Below, one piece after another: positions 36,598 to 44,070 of a stretch of 64,000 nt of DNA. Numbering within the stretch: position 1 is the stretch's first letter; each line of letters opens with the position of its first letter. A model generated the notes under the pieces. The model was not told where the DNA came from. It worked only from the letters and a program-made list of their open reading frames with translations, and did no database searches. The position numbers were made by a program, and so were the translations under genes. This DNA is from Novosphingobium album (ex Liu et al. 2023) (GTDB lineage: Bacteria > Pseudomonadota > Alphaproteobacteria > Sphingomonadales > Sphingomonadaceae): NCBI RefSeq assembly GCF_029076845.1, contig NZ_JARESE010000020.1:124001-188000 (forward strand), in the 5' to 3' direction.

Positions 36598-36702
36598 CGC
36601 AACCCCTGGCGGGCGGGTCCGCGAAGGCGGCGTGTCGCGCATGGCGGCCCCGACCCGCTCCCCCCTTGCGCAAAACCGCGCAAGGTCGCAGGGAGTGGCC
36701 GC

Positions 36703-37767
36703 ATGAGAATCCCCGACGGTCGCCCGCTCATTGGAACCAGCGACGATATCGCCGCGATTGCCCGATGGCTGCTGATCGTGGCGGCGCTGGTGGTGATGAT
36801 CGTGGTCGTGGGCGGCATCACCCGGCTGACCGAATCGGGCCTTTCGATCACCGAGTGGAAGCCGCTGACCGGGGCCATCCCGCCGCTGACCGAAGCGCAG
36901 TGGCAGGCCGAATTCGCCGCCTACCAGCGGATCCCGCAATATACCGAGGTCAACGGCCCGGCCGGCATGACGCTGGCCGATTACAAGTTCATCTATTTCT
37001 GGGAATGGGTCCACCGGCTGCTGGCGCGGCTGATCGGGCTGGCCTTCGCGCTGCCGCTGGCCTGGTTCTGGTATCGCCGCACGATCCCGCTGGGCTACAA
37101 GCCGCGCCTGCTCGCGCTGCTGGCGCTGGGCGGCCTGCAAGGCGCGGTGGGCTGGTGGATGGTGTCCTCCGGGCTCAGCCAGGACGTGAAGGTCAGCCAC
37201 TTCAGGCTGGCGGCGCACTTGCTGGTGGCGCTGACCACGCTGGGCGGGCTGGTCTGGACCGCGCTTGATCTCAAGGCGCTTGGCCGCCGGGAAGCCCCGT
37301 CGCGGCTGACCGGGTTCGGCGCGGCCGCGCTGGCCGTCGTCGCGGTGCAGCTGTTCCTGGGCGCGCTCGTCGCGGGGTTGCGCGCGGGCTATGTCTCGGG
37401 CGCGGGCTGGTTCAGCCTGGATGCCTGGCCGCTGATGCAGGGCCGCTTCCTGCCCGAAGGCATCGACTGGTCGCAAGGCACGGCGCACGCACTGTTCAGC
37501 GATCCCTACCTCACGCATTTCCTGCACCGCTGGTGGGCCTGGGTGGTGGTGATCGCGCTGGTGATGATGGGCCGCCGCTTGCGCGCGAAGCACCGGCGCG
37601 AGGTTTCGGTGGCGCTGCACAGTGCGTTCGGCCTGCAGATCGTGCTGGGCGTGCTCACCGTCTGGTCGGGCGTTTCGCTGTGGATCGCGGCGGCGCACCA
37701 GCTTGTCGGTGCGCTGGTGCTGGTCGCCACGGTCTGGGGCGCGCACGCGCTGGGCGCCCGCAAATGA
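36703..37767 (+). CDS. ctaA: heme A synthase (COX15/CtaA type)
   Basis: A 354-residue integral membrane enzyme that converts heme O to heme A for cytochrome aa3 oxidase. Eight hydrophobic segments are visible. The heme-ligand histidines lie in FWEWVHRLLARLIG (about 97-110), SHFRLAAHLLVAL (about 166-178), LTHFLHRWWAWVV and AAHQLVGALVL. GGITRLTESGLSITEWKPLTGAIPP (about 33-57) is the type-2 (alphaproteobacterial/mitochondrial) signature. GGGAG precedes the ATG. The cutA gene overlaps its stop. Confidence 0.93.
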   Translation: MRIPDGRPLIGTSDDIAAIARWLLIVAALVVMIVVVGGITRLTESGLSITEWKPLTGAIPPLTEAQWQAEFAAYQRIPQYTEVNGPAGMTLADYKFIYFWEWVHRLLARLIGLAFALPLAWFWYRRTIPLGYKPRLLALLALGGLQGAVGWWMVSSGLSQDVKVSHFRLAAHLLVALTTLGGLVWTALDLKALGRREAPSRLTGFGAAALAVVAVQLFLGALVAGLRAGYVSGAGWFSLDAWPLMQGRFLPEGIDWSQGTAHALFSDPYLTHFLHRWWAWVVVIALVMMGRRLRAKHRREVSVALHSAFGLQIVLGVLTVWSGVSLWIAAAHQLVGALVLVATVWGAHALGARK

Positions 37768-38099
37768 CCGAGGCGGCGCCAAGGGACGTGCCCGCGCTCC
37801 TCTGGTGCCCCTTTCCTGACGGCGAATCGGCCGCCGCCTGCGTGCACGCGCTGCTGGACGAAGGGCTGATCGCCTGCGGCAACATCCTTCCTGCGATGAC
37901 CGCGATCTTCGTGTGGAACGGCACAAGAAGCACGGCGGAGGAAACCGGCGCGCTGCTCAAGACCAATGCCGCCCTGCTCGAACCGGCCACGCGCCGGCTT
38001 GCCCAGCTCCATCCTTATGACGAGCCCGCCGTGCTCGGCTGGCGCTGCGACGCGGCCGCGAGCGGCACGGCGGCATGGCTGGCCGGCATCGGCGGCTAG
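37764..38099 (+). CDS. cutA: CutA-type divalent cation tolerance protein
   Basis: A 111-residue trimeric CutA1-fold protein. LWCPFPDGESAAACVHALLDEGLIACGNILPAMTAIFVWNG is the recognisable N-terminal half. In most family members TTxxxxxEA replaces PFPDGESA. EETGALLKTNAALLEPATRRLAQLHPYDEPAVLGWRCDAA contains the conserved LHPYDEP motif. It overlaps the ctaA stop as ATGA. The family is tied to copper tolerance, though its molecular function is unsettled. Confidence 0.85.
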   Translation: MTEAAPRDVPALLWCPFPDGESAAACVHALLDEGLIACGNILPAMTAIFVWNGTRSTAEETGALLKTNAALLEPATRRLAQLHPYDEPAVLGWRCDAAASGTAAWLAGIGG

Positions 38100-38165
38100 C
38101 GGGCGCGATCGGCCCCCGCTCGGCATCACGGTATCATTTTACCTCTTCGCAAACCCGCGCCCTGC

Positions 38166-38194
38166 TTGACTTAGAGGCGGATTTCGACGATTGG
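38166..38194 (+). promoter_or_regulatory. candidate promoter of rplM-rpsI
   Basis: TTGACT (38166-38171), a 17-nt spacer, then a weak GATTGG. Alignable with the rpmB promoter at 10594: both have CTTGAC and a GGGC just after the -10 region. About 90 nt before the rplM start. Confidence 0.35.
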
Positions 38195-38282
38195 GCCGCC
38201 TTCCCGTAAGCCGGCGTGCCCCTTTGGGCGCGGCTGGAGGCGGCAAAAGTTACAGCACCCAATACATAGGGAATGACCAGCC

Positions 38283-38762
38283 ATGAAGGCGCTTACCAAG
38301 GTCACCCGGTCGATCAAGCCGGCCGAGGTGGAGAAGAAATGGCATCTGATCGATGCCGAGGGTCTGGTGGTCGGCCGCGTCGCCGTCATCATCGCCGACC
38401 TGCTGCGCGGCAAGCACAAGCCGAGCTTCACCCCGCATGTCGATTGCGGCGATCACGTCGTCGTGATCAATGCCGAAAAGGTCCGCTTCACCGGCAACAA
38501 GCTGAAGCAGCAGACCTACTACAAGCACACCGGCTATGCCGGCGGCCTGAAGGAAGTGACCGCCGACAAGGTTCTGGCCGGCCGCTTTCCCGAGCGCGTG
38601 CTGGAAAAGGCGGTTGAGCGCATGATCCCGCGCGGGCCCCTCGGCCGCGCCCAGATGCGCGCGCTGCACGTCTATGGCGGCCCCGAGCATCCCCACGCCG
38701 GCACGCAGCCCGAGCTGCTCGATGTCGCATCCATGAATCGCAAGAACAAGGTGGGCGCGTGA
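38283..38762 (+). CDS. rplM: 50S ribosomal protein L13
   Basis: A 159-residue early-assembly protein of the large subunit. [68 protein letters not shown] and [41 protein letters not shown] are the standard L13 motifs. It shares the TGATG junction with rpsI, so the pair is co-transcribed as usual. Confidence 0.97.
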   Translation: MKALTKVTRSIKPAEVEKKWHLIDAEGLVVGRVAVIIADLLRGKHKPSFTPHVDCGDHVVVINAEKVRFTGNKLKQQTYYKHTGYAGGLKEVTADKVLAGRFPERVLEKAVERMIPRGPLGRAQMRALHVYGGPEHPHAGTQPELLDVASMNRKNKVGA

Positions 38763-39292
38763 TGTCCGATACCGATACCGTTCAGAGCCTGTCCGACCTC
38801 AAGGACCTTACCGACGCCGCGCCGGCCCCCGTGGTGGCCGAGACCCAGGCGCCCGTCATCCCCGCCGCTCCGCCCGCGCCGCTGCGCGATCAGGAGATCG
38901 ACGCGCAGGGCCGCGCCTATGCCACCGGCCGCCGCAAGGATGCAGTCGCCCGCGTCTGGCTGAAGCCCGGCAGCGGCAAGATCACGGTCAACGGCCGTGA
39001 CCAGGAAGTCTATTTCGCGCGCCCGACGCTGCGCCTCGTCATCGCCCAGCCGTTCCAGGTCGCCGATCGCACCGGCCAGTACGATGTCATCGCCACCGTC
39101 AAGGGCGGCGGTCTTTCGGGCCAGGCGGGCGCCGTCAAGCACGGCATCGCGCAGGCCCTGTCGAAGTACGAGCCCGTGCTGCGCGGCGCGGTGAAGGCCG
39201 CCGGCTTCCTCACCCGCGACAGCCGCGTGGTCGAGCGCAAGAAGTATGGCCGCGCCAAGGCCCGCCGCAGCTTCCAGTTCTCGAAGCGCTAA
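38762..39292 (+). CDS. rpsI: 30S ribosomal protein S9
   Basis: A 176-residue small-subunit protein. The S9 core starts at about residue 53 ([28 protein letters not shown]) and ends with the RNA-contacting tail [17 protein letters not shown]. An N-terminal extension of about 50 residues rich in Ala, Pro, Asp and Thr is longer than in E. coli S9 but common in sphingomonads. The ATG overlaps the rplM stop (TGATG). An in-frame GTG immediately before it is an alternative start. Confidence 0.96.
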   Translation: MSDTDTVQSLSDLKDLTDAAPAPVVAETQAPVIPAAPPAPLRDQEIDAQGRAYATGRRKDAVARVWLKPGSGKITVNGRDQEVYFARPTLRLVIAQPFQVADRTGQYDVIATVKGGGLSGQAGAVKHGIAQALSKYEPVLRGAVKAAGFLTRDSRVVERKKYGRAKARRSFQFSKR

Positions 39293-39317
39293 GACTTCGG
39301 GTTTATCGACCTGCAAG

Positions 39318-39347
39318 GGGGTCGCGGGCAGCCGCGGCCCCTTTTTC
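39318..39347 (+). terminator. intrinsic terminator of rplM-rpsI
   Basis: GGGGTCGCGG (39318-39327) pairs with CCGCGGCCCC (39332-39341) with one T-G wobble and a 4-nt loop, followed by TTTTTCTT. Confidence 0.85.
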
Positions 39348-39355
39348 TTGTCCGG

Positions 39356-40051
39356 TCAATCCGCCAGCGCCGCCGCGACCGCCGCCTCGGCATGGAGCCG
39401 CGTGGTGTCGAACAGCGGCACCGCGCTGTCCTCCGGCCGCAGCAGCAACATGATCTCGGTGCAGCCCAGAATGATGGCTTCGGCCCCGCGTTCGACCAGC
39501 CGGGCGATGATGGCCCGATATTCGGCCCGCGATTGCTCTGTCACCACACCGGCGACCAGTTCGTCGTAGATGATGCGGTGCACCGTTGCCCGGTCCGCCG
39601 CTTCGGGCACGAGCACATCGAGCCCGAAGCGATCGCGCAGTCGCCCGCGATAGAAGTCCTGTTCCATGGTGAAGGCCGTGCCCAGCAGGCCTACCTTGCC
39701 CATTCCCGCAGCGACGATGGGTTCCGCGACGGTATCCGCGATGTGCAGCAGCGGGATCGCGATCGCGGCCTGCACCGCGTCGGCCATGCGGTGCATCGTG
39801 TTGGTGCAGATCACCACCATGTCCGCCCCCGCCGCTTCGAGCCGGGTCGCCGCGTCGATCATGCGCGCGGTGAGGGTATCCCAGTCCCCGGCCCGTTGCA
39901 GCGCCGCGATCTCGGAAAAGTCGAAGGACCAGAGCAGGCATCGCGCCGATGCCGTCGGCCCGATGCGATCGCGAATCGCCCGGTTGATGATACCATAATA
40001 TTCGGCCGAGCTTTCCCAGCTCATGCCTCCGACAAGCCCGATCATGCGCAT
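39356..40051 (-). CDS. aspartate/glutamate racemase family protein
   Basis: A 231-residue PLP-independent racemase. MIGLVGGMSWESSAEYY is the family N-terminus. The two catalytic cysteines are in VVICTNTMH (first half) and IILGCTEIMLLL (second half), and both are present, so racemisation of aspartate or a related acid is plausible. Start MRMIGLVGG chosen by alignment with the usual MKxIGLIGGMSW. Two further upstream methionines are possible. Convergent with rpsI, its 3' end abuts that gene's terminator. Confidence 0.85.
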   Translation of the reverse strand: MRMIGLVGGMSWESSAEYYGIINRAIRDRIGPTASARCLLWSFDFSEIAALQRAGDWDTLTARMIDAATRLEAAGADMVVICTNTMHRMADAVQAAIAIPLLHIADTVAEPIVAAGMGKVGLLGTAFTMEQDFYRGRLRDRFGLDVLVPEAADRATVHRIIYDELVAGVVTEQSRAEYRAIIARLVERGAEAIILGCTEIMLLLRPEDSAVPLFDTTRLHAEAAVAAALAD

Positions 40052-40162
40052 CGCCATGCCATAGCGCACCGCACGGGTGATGCAAACCGCTCGCGATCCA
40101 GGGATAATATGGTGTTATGTCATGTCCTTATGCGACAGGCATTTGCACAATACCTCGTGATA

Positions 40163-40228
40163 GCAAGATACCTTGCATGAACACGCATTAAGTCGATGCA
40201 AGGTATCTTGCATAACATACTACCTTGC
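40163..40228. promoter_or_regulatory. tandem palindromes upstream of padR, likely autoregulatory operator
   Basis: GCAAGATACCTTGCAT (40163-40178) and ATGCAAGGTATCTTGC (40196-40211) are exact reverse complements, 33 bp apart, and each holds a GCAAG-N4-CTTGC palindrome. A third half-site TACCTTGC lies at 40221-40228, and a weaker ATACCTCG at 40150. The array sits 34-99 nt before the padR start, in an AT-rich patch. Confidence 0.7.
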
Positions 40229-40261
40229 GATACACCGCCTCTCGTCCACGGGAGATGATTC

Positions 40262-40627
40262 GTGTCCGAAATCGAAATCCAGTTGAAGAAAGGGGTGCTC
40301 GGCCTGTGCGTGCTCGCCCTGCTGTCGCGCGGTGACAGCTACGCCTACGAGATCGCCAGCCGCATGGCCCACGCGGTCGATATGGGCGAAGGGACGATCT
40401 ACCCGCTGATGCGCCGGATGCAGTCCGAAGGGCTGGTCGGCACTTACCTTGAGGAATCGCCCTCGGGTCCGCCGCGCAAATATTACAAGATCACCGATAC
40501 CGGCCGTGGCCGTCTTGCGGAGCAGGTCGCCGAATGGCGCACGTTCACCGCCGCGGTCGAAGGCCTCATCACGCCCGCAGCAGAAGCGGCGCCGGAAGGC
40601 CAAGCGGAGGCAAGCCATGACGCGTAA
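40262..40627 (+). CDS. PadR-family transcriptional regulator
   Basis: A 121-residue winged-helix repressor. KKGVLGLCVLALLSRGDSYAYEIASRMAHAVDMGEGTIYPLMRRMQSEGLVGTYLEESPSGPPRKYYKIT is the classical PadR N-terminal domain. The C-terminal dimerisation helix is short, as in PadR subfamily 2. GTG start with GGGAG 7 nt upstream. The last 11 nt overlap the DUF1700 gene, a common partner (PadR-DUF1700-DUF4097/GIN) thought to respond to envelope or antibiotic stress. Tandem palindromes upstream suggest autorepression. Confidence 0.9.
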   Translation: MSEIEIQLKKGVLGLCVLALLSRGDSYAYEIASRMAHAVDMGEGTIYPLMRRMQSEGLVGTYLEESPSGPPRKYYKITDTGRGRLAEQVAEWRTFTAAVEGLITPAAEAAPEGQAEASHDA

Positions 40628-41189
40628 CGAATTCATCAAGCGGCTGAAGGCCGGCCTCAAGGGGATGCCCGCCGAGGATGTGGCCGAGATCGTCGGCGAT
40701 TACGAAGCCCATTTCGATGCCGGCGCAGCCGATGGCCGATCCGAGTCGGAAGTGGCCGAGGCCCTGGGCAACCCCGGCCGGCTGGCCCGCGAGCTGCGGC
40801 TGGAAGCCGGCATCCGCAACTGGGAAGCGGGGCGCACGCCGTCCTCGGCCTGGGCGGCGGTGCTGGCGTTCATGGGCCTGGCCACGATCGACATCCTGAT
40901 CCTGGCGCCGATCGTGCTGCCGATCATCGGCGTGATCGTGGCCTTGTATGTCGCGGTGATCGCGGTGTTCATCGCCGGCGGCTTCGTCATGGTCGTCGGC
41001 CCGTTCAGCGCGATGCCGGGCGGCGCCATCGCCGCGCTGCTGGCCGGGCTTGGCATCATGGCCGGATCGGTCGCGGCCGGGGCGCTGCTCACCATCGTCT
41101 CGATCTGGGTGATCAATGCCCTGATGTGGTTCGGCCGCCTGCACTACCGGGTGATCGAGCCCGCCATCAAATCCGACGACTTCGCATGA
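40617..41189 (+). CDS. DUF1700 family membrane protein
   Basis: A 190-residue protein. Residues 1-65 (MTRNEFIKRLKAGLKGMPAEDVAEIVGDYEAHF with EVAEALGNPGRLAREL) are the soluble DUF1700 N-terminal helical domain, followed by four hydrophobic segments. It is encoded in an operon with padR and a GIN-domain protein, probably forming a membrane stress-response module. GGAGG lies 5 nt before the ATG. Confidence 0.85.
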   Translation: MTRNEFIKRLKAGLKGMPAEDVAEIVGDYEAHFDAGAADGRSESEVAEALGNPGRLARELRLEAGIRNWEAGRTPSSAWAAVLAFMGLATIDILILAPIVLPIIGVIVALYVAVIAVFIAGGFVMVVGPFSAMPGGAIAALLAGLGIMAGSVAAGALLTIVSIWVINALMWFGRLHYRVIEPAIKSDDFA

Positions 41190-41203
41190 GGAAGGACAGG
41201 ACC

Positions 41204-41911
41204 ATGCTCAAGAAACTGCTCGTGGTATTTGCCAGCGGAACCATCCTGTGCGTCGTCGCGCTCGGCCTTGCCTGGGTGGTCGGCGGCAAGGAGCTGCACC
41301 AGTCGATGCTGGGCGGCGAAGGCTTCAACATCAGCTTCGGCCCGGATGCCAAGGGCCCGCGCAAAACGCGCACCTTCGCGATCGACAGCGGCCAGACGCT
41401 CACCATGGAAGTGCCGGTGGACCTGCACTTCTCGCGCGGCGACGAGGCGAAAATGGTGGTCAGGGGCCCGGCGGCCGCAATCGACCGGCTGGTCTGGGAG
41501 AATGGCCACCTCTCGCTGAAGGGCCCCGCCCGGCTGGGCCATGGCCTTGACGTCACTATCGTCGCGCCGCAGATCGCGGGGCTCGATCTGGAAGCCCCCG
41601 GTGATATCGCGCTGGCCGGGCTGCAGCAGGACCAGTTCCGCCTGCGGTCCGAAGGCGCGGTGGACCTGACCGCCGACGGCAAGGTCCGCCGGCTCGACAT
41701 CAGGGCCGCGGGCGCCAGCGACCTCGATCTGGCCCGGCTGGATGCCGAGGATGCCACTGTACGGGTGGATGGCATGGGTGATGTCAGCATCGCCGCCACG
41801 CGCAATGTCGATGTGGAGATCAACGGCGCGGGCAATGTCACGCTGCACCGCAAGCCGGCGCATTTGCGCAGCGCGATCAATGGCGTGGGCTCGATCGACC
41901 ACGAATACTGA
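41204..41911 (+). CDS. GIN domain (DUF2807/DUF4097-like) envelope protein
   Basis: A 235-residue protein with an N-terminal signal anchor (about 5-27) and a beta-helical domain typical of DUF2807/DUF4097: FAIDSGQTLTMEVPVDLHFSRGDEAKMVVRGP, LDLEAPGDIALAGL, LDIRAAGASDLDLARLDAEDATVRVDGMGDVSIAA and VEINGAGNVTL. The repeated G-(A/M)-G-D/N turns are the hallmark. It follows DUF1700 by 14 nt and ends the operon at a strong terminator. Confidence 0.85.
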   Translation: MLKKLLVVFASGTILCVVALGLAWVVGGKELHQSMLGGEGFNISFGPDAKGPRKTRTFAIDSGQTLTMEVPVDLHFSRGDEAKMVVRGPAAAIDRLVWENGHLSLKGPARLGHGLDVTIVAPQIAGLDLEAPGDIALAGLQQDQFRLRSEGAVDLTADGKVRRLDIRAAGASDLDLARLDAEDATVRVDGMGDVSIAATRNVDVEINGAGNVTLHRKPAHLRSAINGVGSIDHEY

Positions 41912-41950
41912 TACCGGCACCGCCCACCCCCCGCCGGCGGTATCGCGCGG

Positions 41951-41986
41951 ACGGCCGTGCCGGCATGAGCCGGCGCGGCCGTTTTC
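41951..41986 (+). terminator. intrinsic terminator of the padR operon
   Basis: A 14-bp stem: ACGGCCGTGCCGGC (41951-41964) with GCCGGCGCGGCCGT (41969-41982), one T-G wobble, ATGA loop, then TTTTC. Confidence 0.85.
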
Positions 41987-42023
41987 GCGTGGGGGGCCTT
42001 GTCCGGTGCGCGCGGCAACGCGA

Positions 42024-42884
42024 TCAGTAGAGCGGGGGATCGACCGGTGGGATCGTCGCGATCGAGGAGACCGGCTCACCGGGCTTGCGCGGCGGCATGG
42101 CATCTTCGGGCACATCGTCGATCTGCATGTCCGGCGTGGGCACATGCCCGAGGTTGCGCGCCTCGACCGTGACCTTGCCGCCATCGATGATGATCTGGTT
42201 GAAGCTGGGCGGGGTCGACCGGATGCGCTGCGAGAGCGTGCCGGCGCCGATCATGCGCACCGGCCCGGCCGGGGTCTGCTCGATCAGGTCGAACGGATCG
42301 TGGACATGGCCGCTGAGAATCCCCAGCACCTTGCGGCGCGCCAGTTCCTCCAGCGCGCGCGTGCCGTTGATCGTCAGCCGCTTGCCCGCGGCACTGCGTT
42401 CGGGCAGCGGATGATGCGCGGTGACGAGCACGCGCGTGCCGGCCGGCAGCGCGTCGATCGCCGCCAGCGTCTCGGCCAGCGCGGAGCGCGTCACCCAGCC
42501 GTTCGACCAGGGAAAGCGCCACTGCGCGCGCGTCGCGGTCCTGAGCGGGACGATCGCCAGATCGCCGAGGTCAAGCTCCACCTCCACCACCGCCTTGATC
42601 GCCTGGATCCGCTTGTAAGGCGTCACGAAGCGTTCGATGAGATTGACATAGGGCATGTCGTGATTGCCCACCTCGACCGTCACCGGCACGTCGAGCGAGC
42701 CGATCCACTGGCAGGCGACGGCGAATTCGCGATGCCGCGCGCGCATCGTCAGGTCGCCGGTGATCGCGATCGCGTCGGGCCGCTCGGCGCCGATGCAATC
42801 CTCCACCCAGGCGAGCGCCTGCCGATCCTCCAGCCCGAAGTGAAGGTCGCTCAGGTGAAAGAGCTTGATCGGGCCGCGCCGCAT
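42024..42884 (-). CDS. calcineurin-like metallophosphoesterase
   Basis: A cytoplasmic phosphoesterase of about 286 residues with the complete dimetal site: DLHFG (D-x-H), AITGDLT (GD), VGNHD (GNHD), TAHHPL (the GHxx-like His) and SGHVHDPFD (GHxH). The substrate is unknown. The C-terminal 40 residues are proline-rich and probably flexible. The start MRRGPIKLFHLSD fits the family. Upstream ATG (42905) and GTG (42917) in frame would overlap a 13-codon ORF with a strong ribosome-binding site that ends 10 nt before the chosen start. Confidence 0.85.
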   Translation of the reverse strand: MRRGPIKLFHLSDLHFGLEDRQALAWVEDCIGAERPDAIAITGDLTMRARHREFAVACQWIGSLDVPVTVEVGNHDMPYVNLIERFVTPYKRIQAIKAVVEVELDLGDLAIVPLRTATRAQWRFPWSNGWVTRSALAETLAAIDALPAGTRVLVTAHHPLPERSAAGKRLTINGTRALEELARRKVLGILSGHVHDPFDLIEQTPAGPVRMIGAGTLSQRIRSTPPSFNQIIIDGGKVTVEARNLGHVPTPDMQIDDVPEDAMPPRKPGEPVSSIATIPPVDPPLY

Positions 42885-42894
42885 CGGGTCCGCG

Positions 42895-42936
42895 CTACCG
42901 TGCATCTGCCGGTTCACCGTCCATCAGCAATCCCAT
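42895..42936 (-). CDS. 13-codon leader ORF upstream of the metallophosphoesterase
   Basis: An ATG preceded by the best ribosome-binding site of the region (AAGGAG, 5-nt spacer) opens MGLLMDGEPADAR and stops 10 nt before the phosphoesterase start. Either it is a leader peptide that couples translation, or it is a gene remnant: its first residues resemble the N-terminus (MGLLVDG) of glutathionyl-hydroquinone reductase-type GSTs, but no further homology follows. Confidence 0.35.
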   Translation of the reverse strand: MGLLMDGEPADAR

Positions 42937-43127
42937 CGGTTCTCCTTCCCGGCAGACCAGCCGCAACGTCCGGTGACTTGCGGGGAAAGCCATAGGGTAC
43001 GTTACGGAAATCGTATTGCAGCCGCGCGACGTCGCGCGCGGTAAAGTGGCCGCATCGCGCATGGCCGCCGCTGTCGCGCGCGCCGCGTCTCATGCGGGAA
43101 ACCGCCCGGGCGGGCACAGGGTTCCCA

Positions 43128-43394
43128 TCATACTTTCCTCGTCAGGATGAGCCAGGCGGACAAGCCGTTAAAGGCGCTGTAGACGGCATAGCCCCAGGCC
43201 CAGGCCAGCGATCCGGCATGGGCCATCAGCATCGCGCCCAACAACATCACGAATTCGACCAGCAGGCTGACGCGCCCGGACAGGAGGTGGAAGAACCGCG
43301 GCATCTGGCCCAGCAGCGGATGGCCGCTTTCCAGCACGGCCTTGTGCGCGGCGAAATTGGCGATGCCCAGGCAGAAGATGACGAGAATGGCCAT
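43128..43394 (-). CDS. small membrane protein of unknown function
   Basis: An 88-residue protein with about three hydrophobic segments (about 2-18, 42-62 and 64-83) separated by a short basic loop (GQMPRFFHLLSGR). Codon pattern and hydrophobicity are regular. No family is recognised. Between its start and urcA lie the AlgR-like boxes. The 190 bp on its 3' side hold a 16-bp GC palindrome (43023-43038) of unclear meaning. Confidence 0.6.
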   Translation of the reverse strand: MAILVIFCLGIANFAAHKAVLESGHPLLGQMPRFFHLLSGRVSLLVEFVMLLGAMLMAHAGSLAWAWGYAVYSAFNGLSAWLILTRKV

Positions 43395-43527
43395 GTTCCC
43401 GTCGCACTGTAGTCATCCCGGCCGCACAAGGCCAGTCGCGCCTTGCACACCCAGGGCAGCGCGAAACGCGGCCCCGATTCGCCCGCACACCCCGGAAATC
43501 CATGCCTTTCCCGCCAGCGGGCGATGG

Positions 43528-43577
43528 CGTTCGTCGATGGCCGAAGTCGTTCATCGGGCCGCCTTGCCGTTCGTCGA
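43528..43577 (+). promoter_or_regulatory. three phased LytTR/AlgR-like boxes upstream of urcA
   Basis: CGTTCGTCGA (43528-43537), CGTTCATCGG (43548-43557) and CGTTCGTCGA (43568-43577) recur every 20 bp, close to two helix turns. They match the AlgR-type LytTR consensus CCGTTCGTC. A LytTR response regulator is encoded 0.5 kb away (44050-44787). The rest of the 304-bp gap 43395-43698 shows no gene. Confidence 0.65.
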
Positions 43578-43698
43578 GCCGGGACGAGCCACAGTCGAGC
43601 CCGCCATGCGCGGCGCCCCGATTCCCGGCACAACCCACTCATCGAGCCGGACAGTAAGTCCCCCCGCCGCCGGCTCACCCATGAGGAGGAAGTACACA

Positions 43699-43998
43699 AT
43701 GAAGATCACCACCCCGTTCGCCATGGCCGCCGCGCTCGGCATCGCCCTGACCGCCACCGCGTCCTATGCCCGCGAAGTCCGCGTCAGCTACGGCGACCTG
43801 AACCTGGCCACCGCCGAAGGCCAGAAGAAGCTGGAGCGCCGCCTCGACCAGGCCGCTCGGCAGGCCTGCGGCTTTGACGAGATGACCACCGGCACGCGCC
43901 TGCGCTCGGCCAAGACGCTGGCCTGCTACAAGGAAGCCCACGCCAAGGCGCGCAACGACATGGCTCTCGCCATCGAGAACGAGCGCCTGGGCGGCTGA
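43699..43998 (+). CDS. UrcA family protein
   Basis: A 99-residue exported protein: signal peptide to about residue 24 (TATASYAREV), then VRVSYGDLNLATAEGQKKLERRLDQAARQACG, the UrcA core (VSYxDLDLxTxxGxxxLxxRI...A..VC), with a second cysteine in TLACYKEA that probably forms a disulfide. Function of the family is unknown. GAGGAGG gives a strong ribosome-binding site, and three AlgR-like boxes upstream suggest control by the neighbouring LytTR two-component system. Confidence 0.85.
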   Translation: MKITTPFAMAAALGIALTATASYAREVRVSYGDLNLATAEGQKKLERRLDQAARQACGFDEMTTGTRLRSAKTLACYKEAHAKARNDMALAIENERLGG

Positions 43999-44041
43999 TC
44001 CCCCGACAACCGAGGTCCCAAAAGAAGAAGTGCCAACAAAC

Positions 44042-44070
44042 TGGCGGGCCTAGCGGCCCGCCATTTTCTT
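44042..44070. terminator. bidirectional terminator between urcA and the LytTR regulator
   Basis: TGGCGGGCC (44042-44050) and GGCCCGCCA (44055-44063) form a perfect 9-bp stem with a TAGC tetraloop. TTTTCTTT follows on the plus strand and GTTTGTT on the minus strand. The regulator's stop codon lies in the loop. Confidence 0.85.

Noticed and set aside
43631..43646. A fourth AlgR-like box (CACTCATCG) before urcA
   Set aside because: Two mismatches and out of the 20-bp phase of the other three, so not included in the array.
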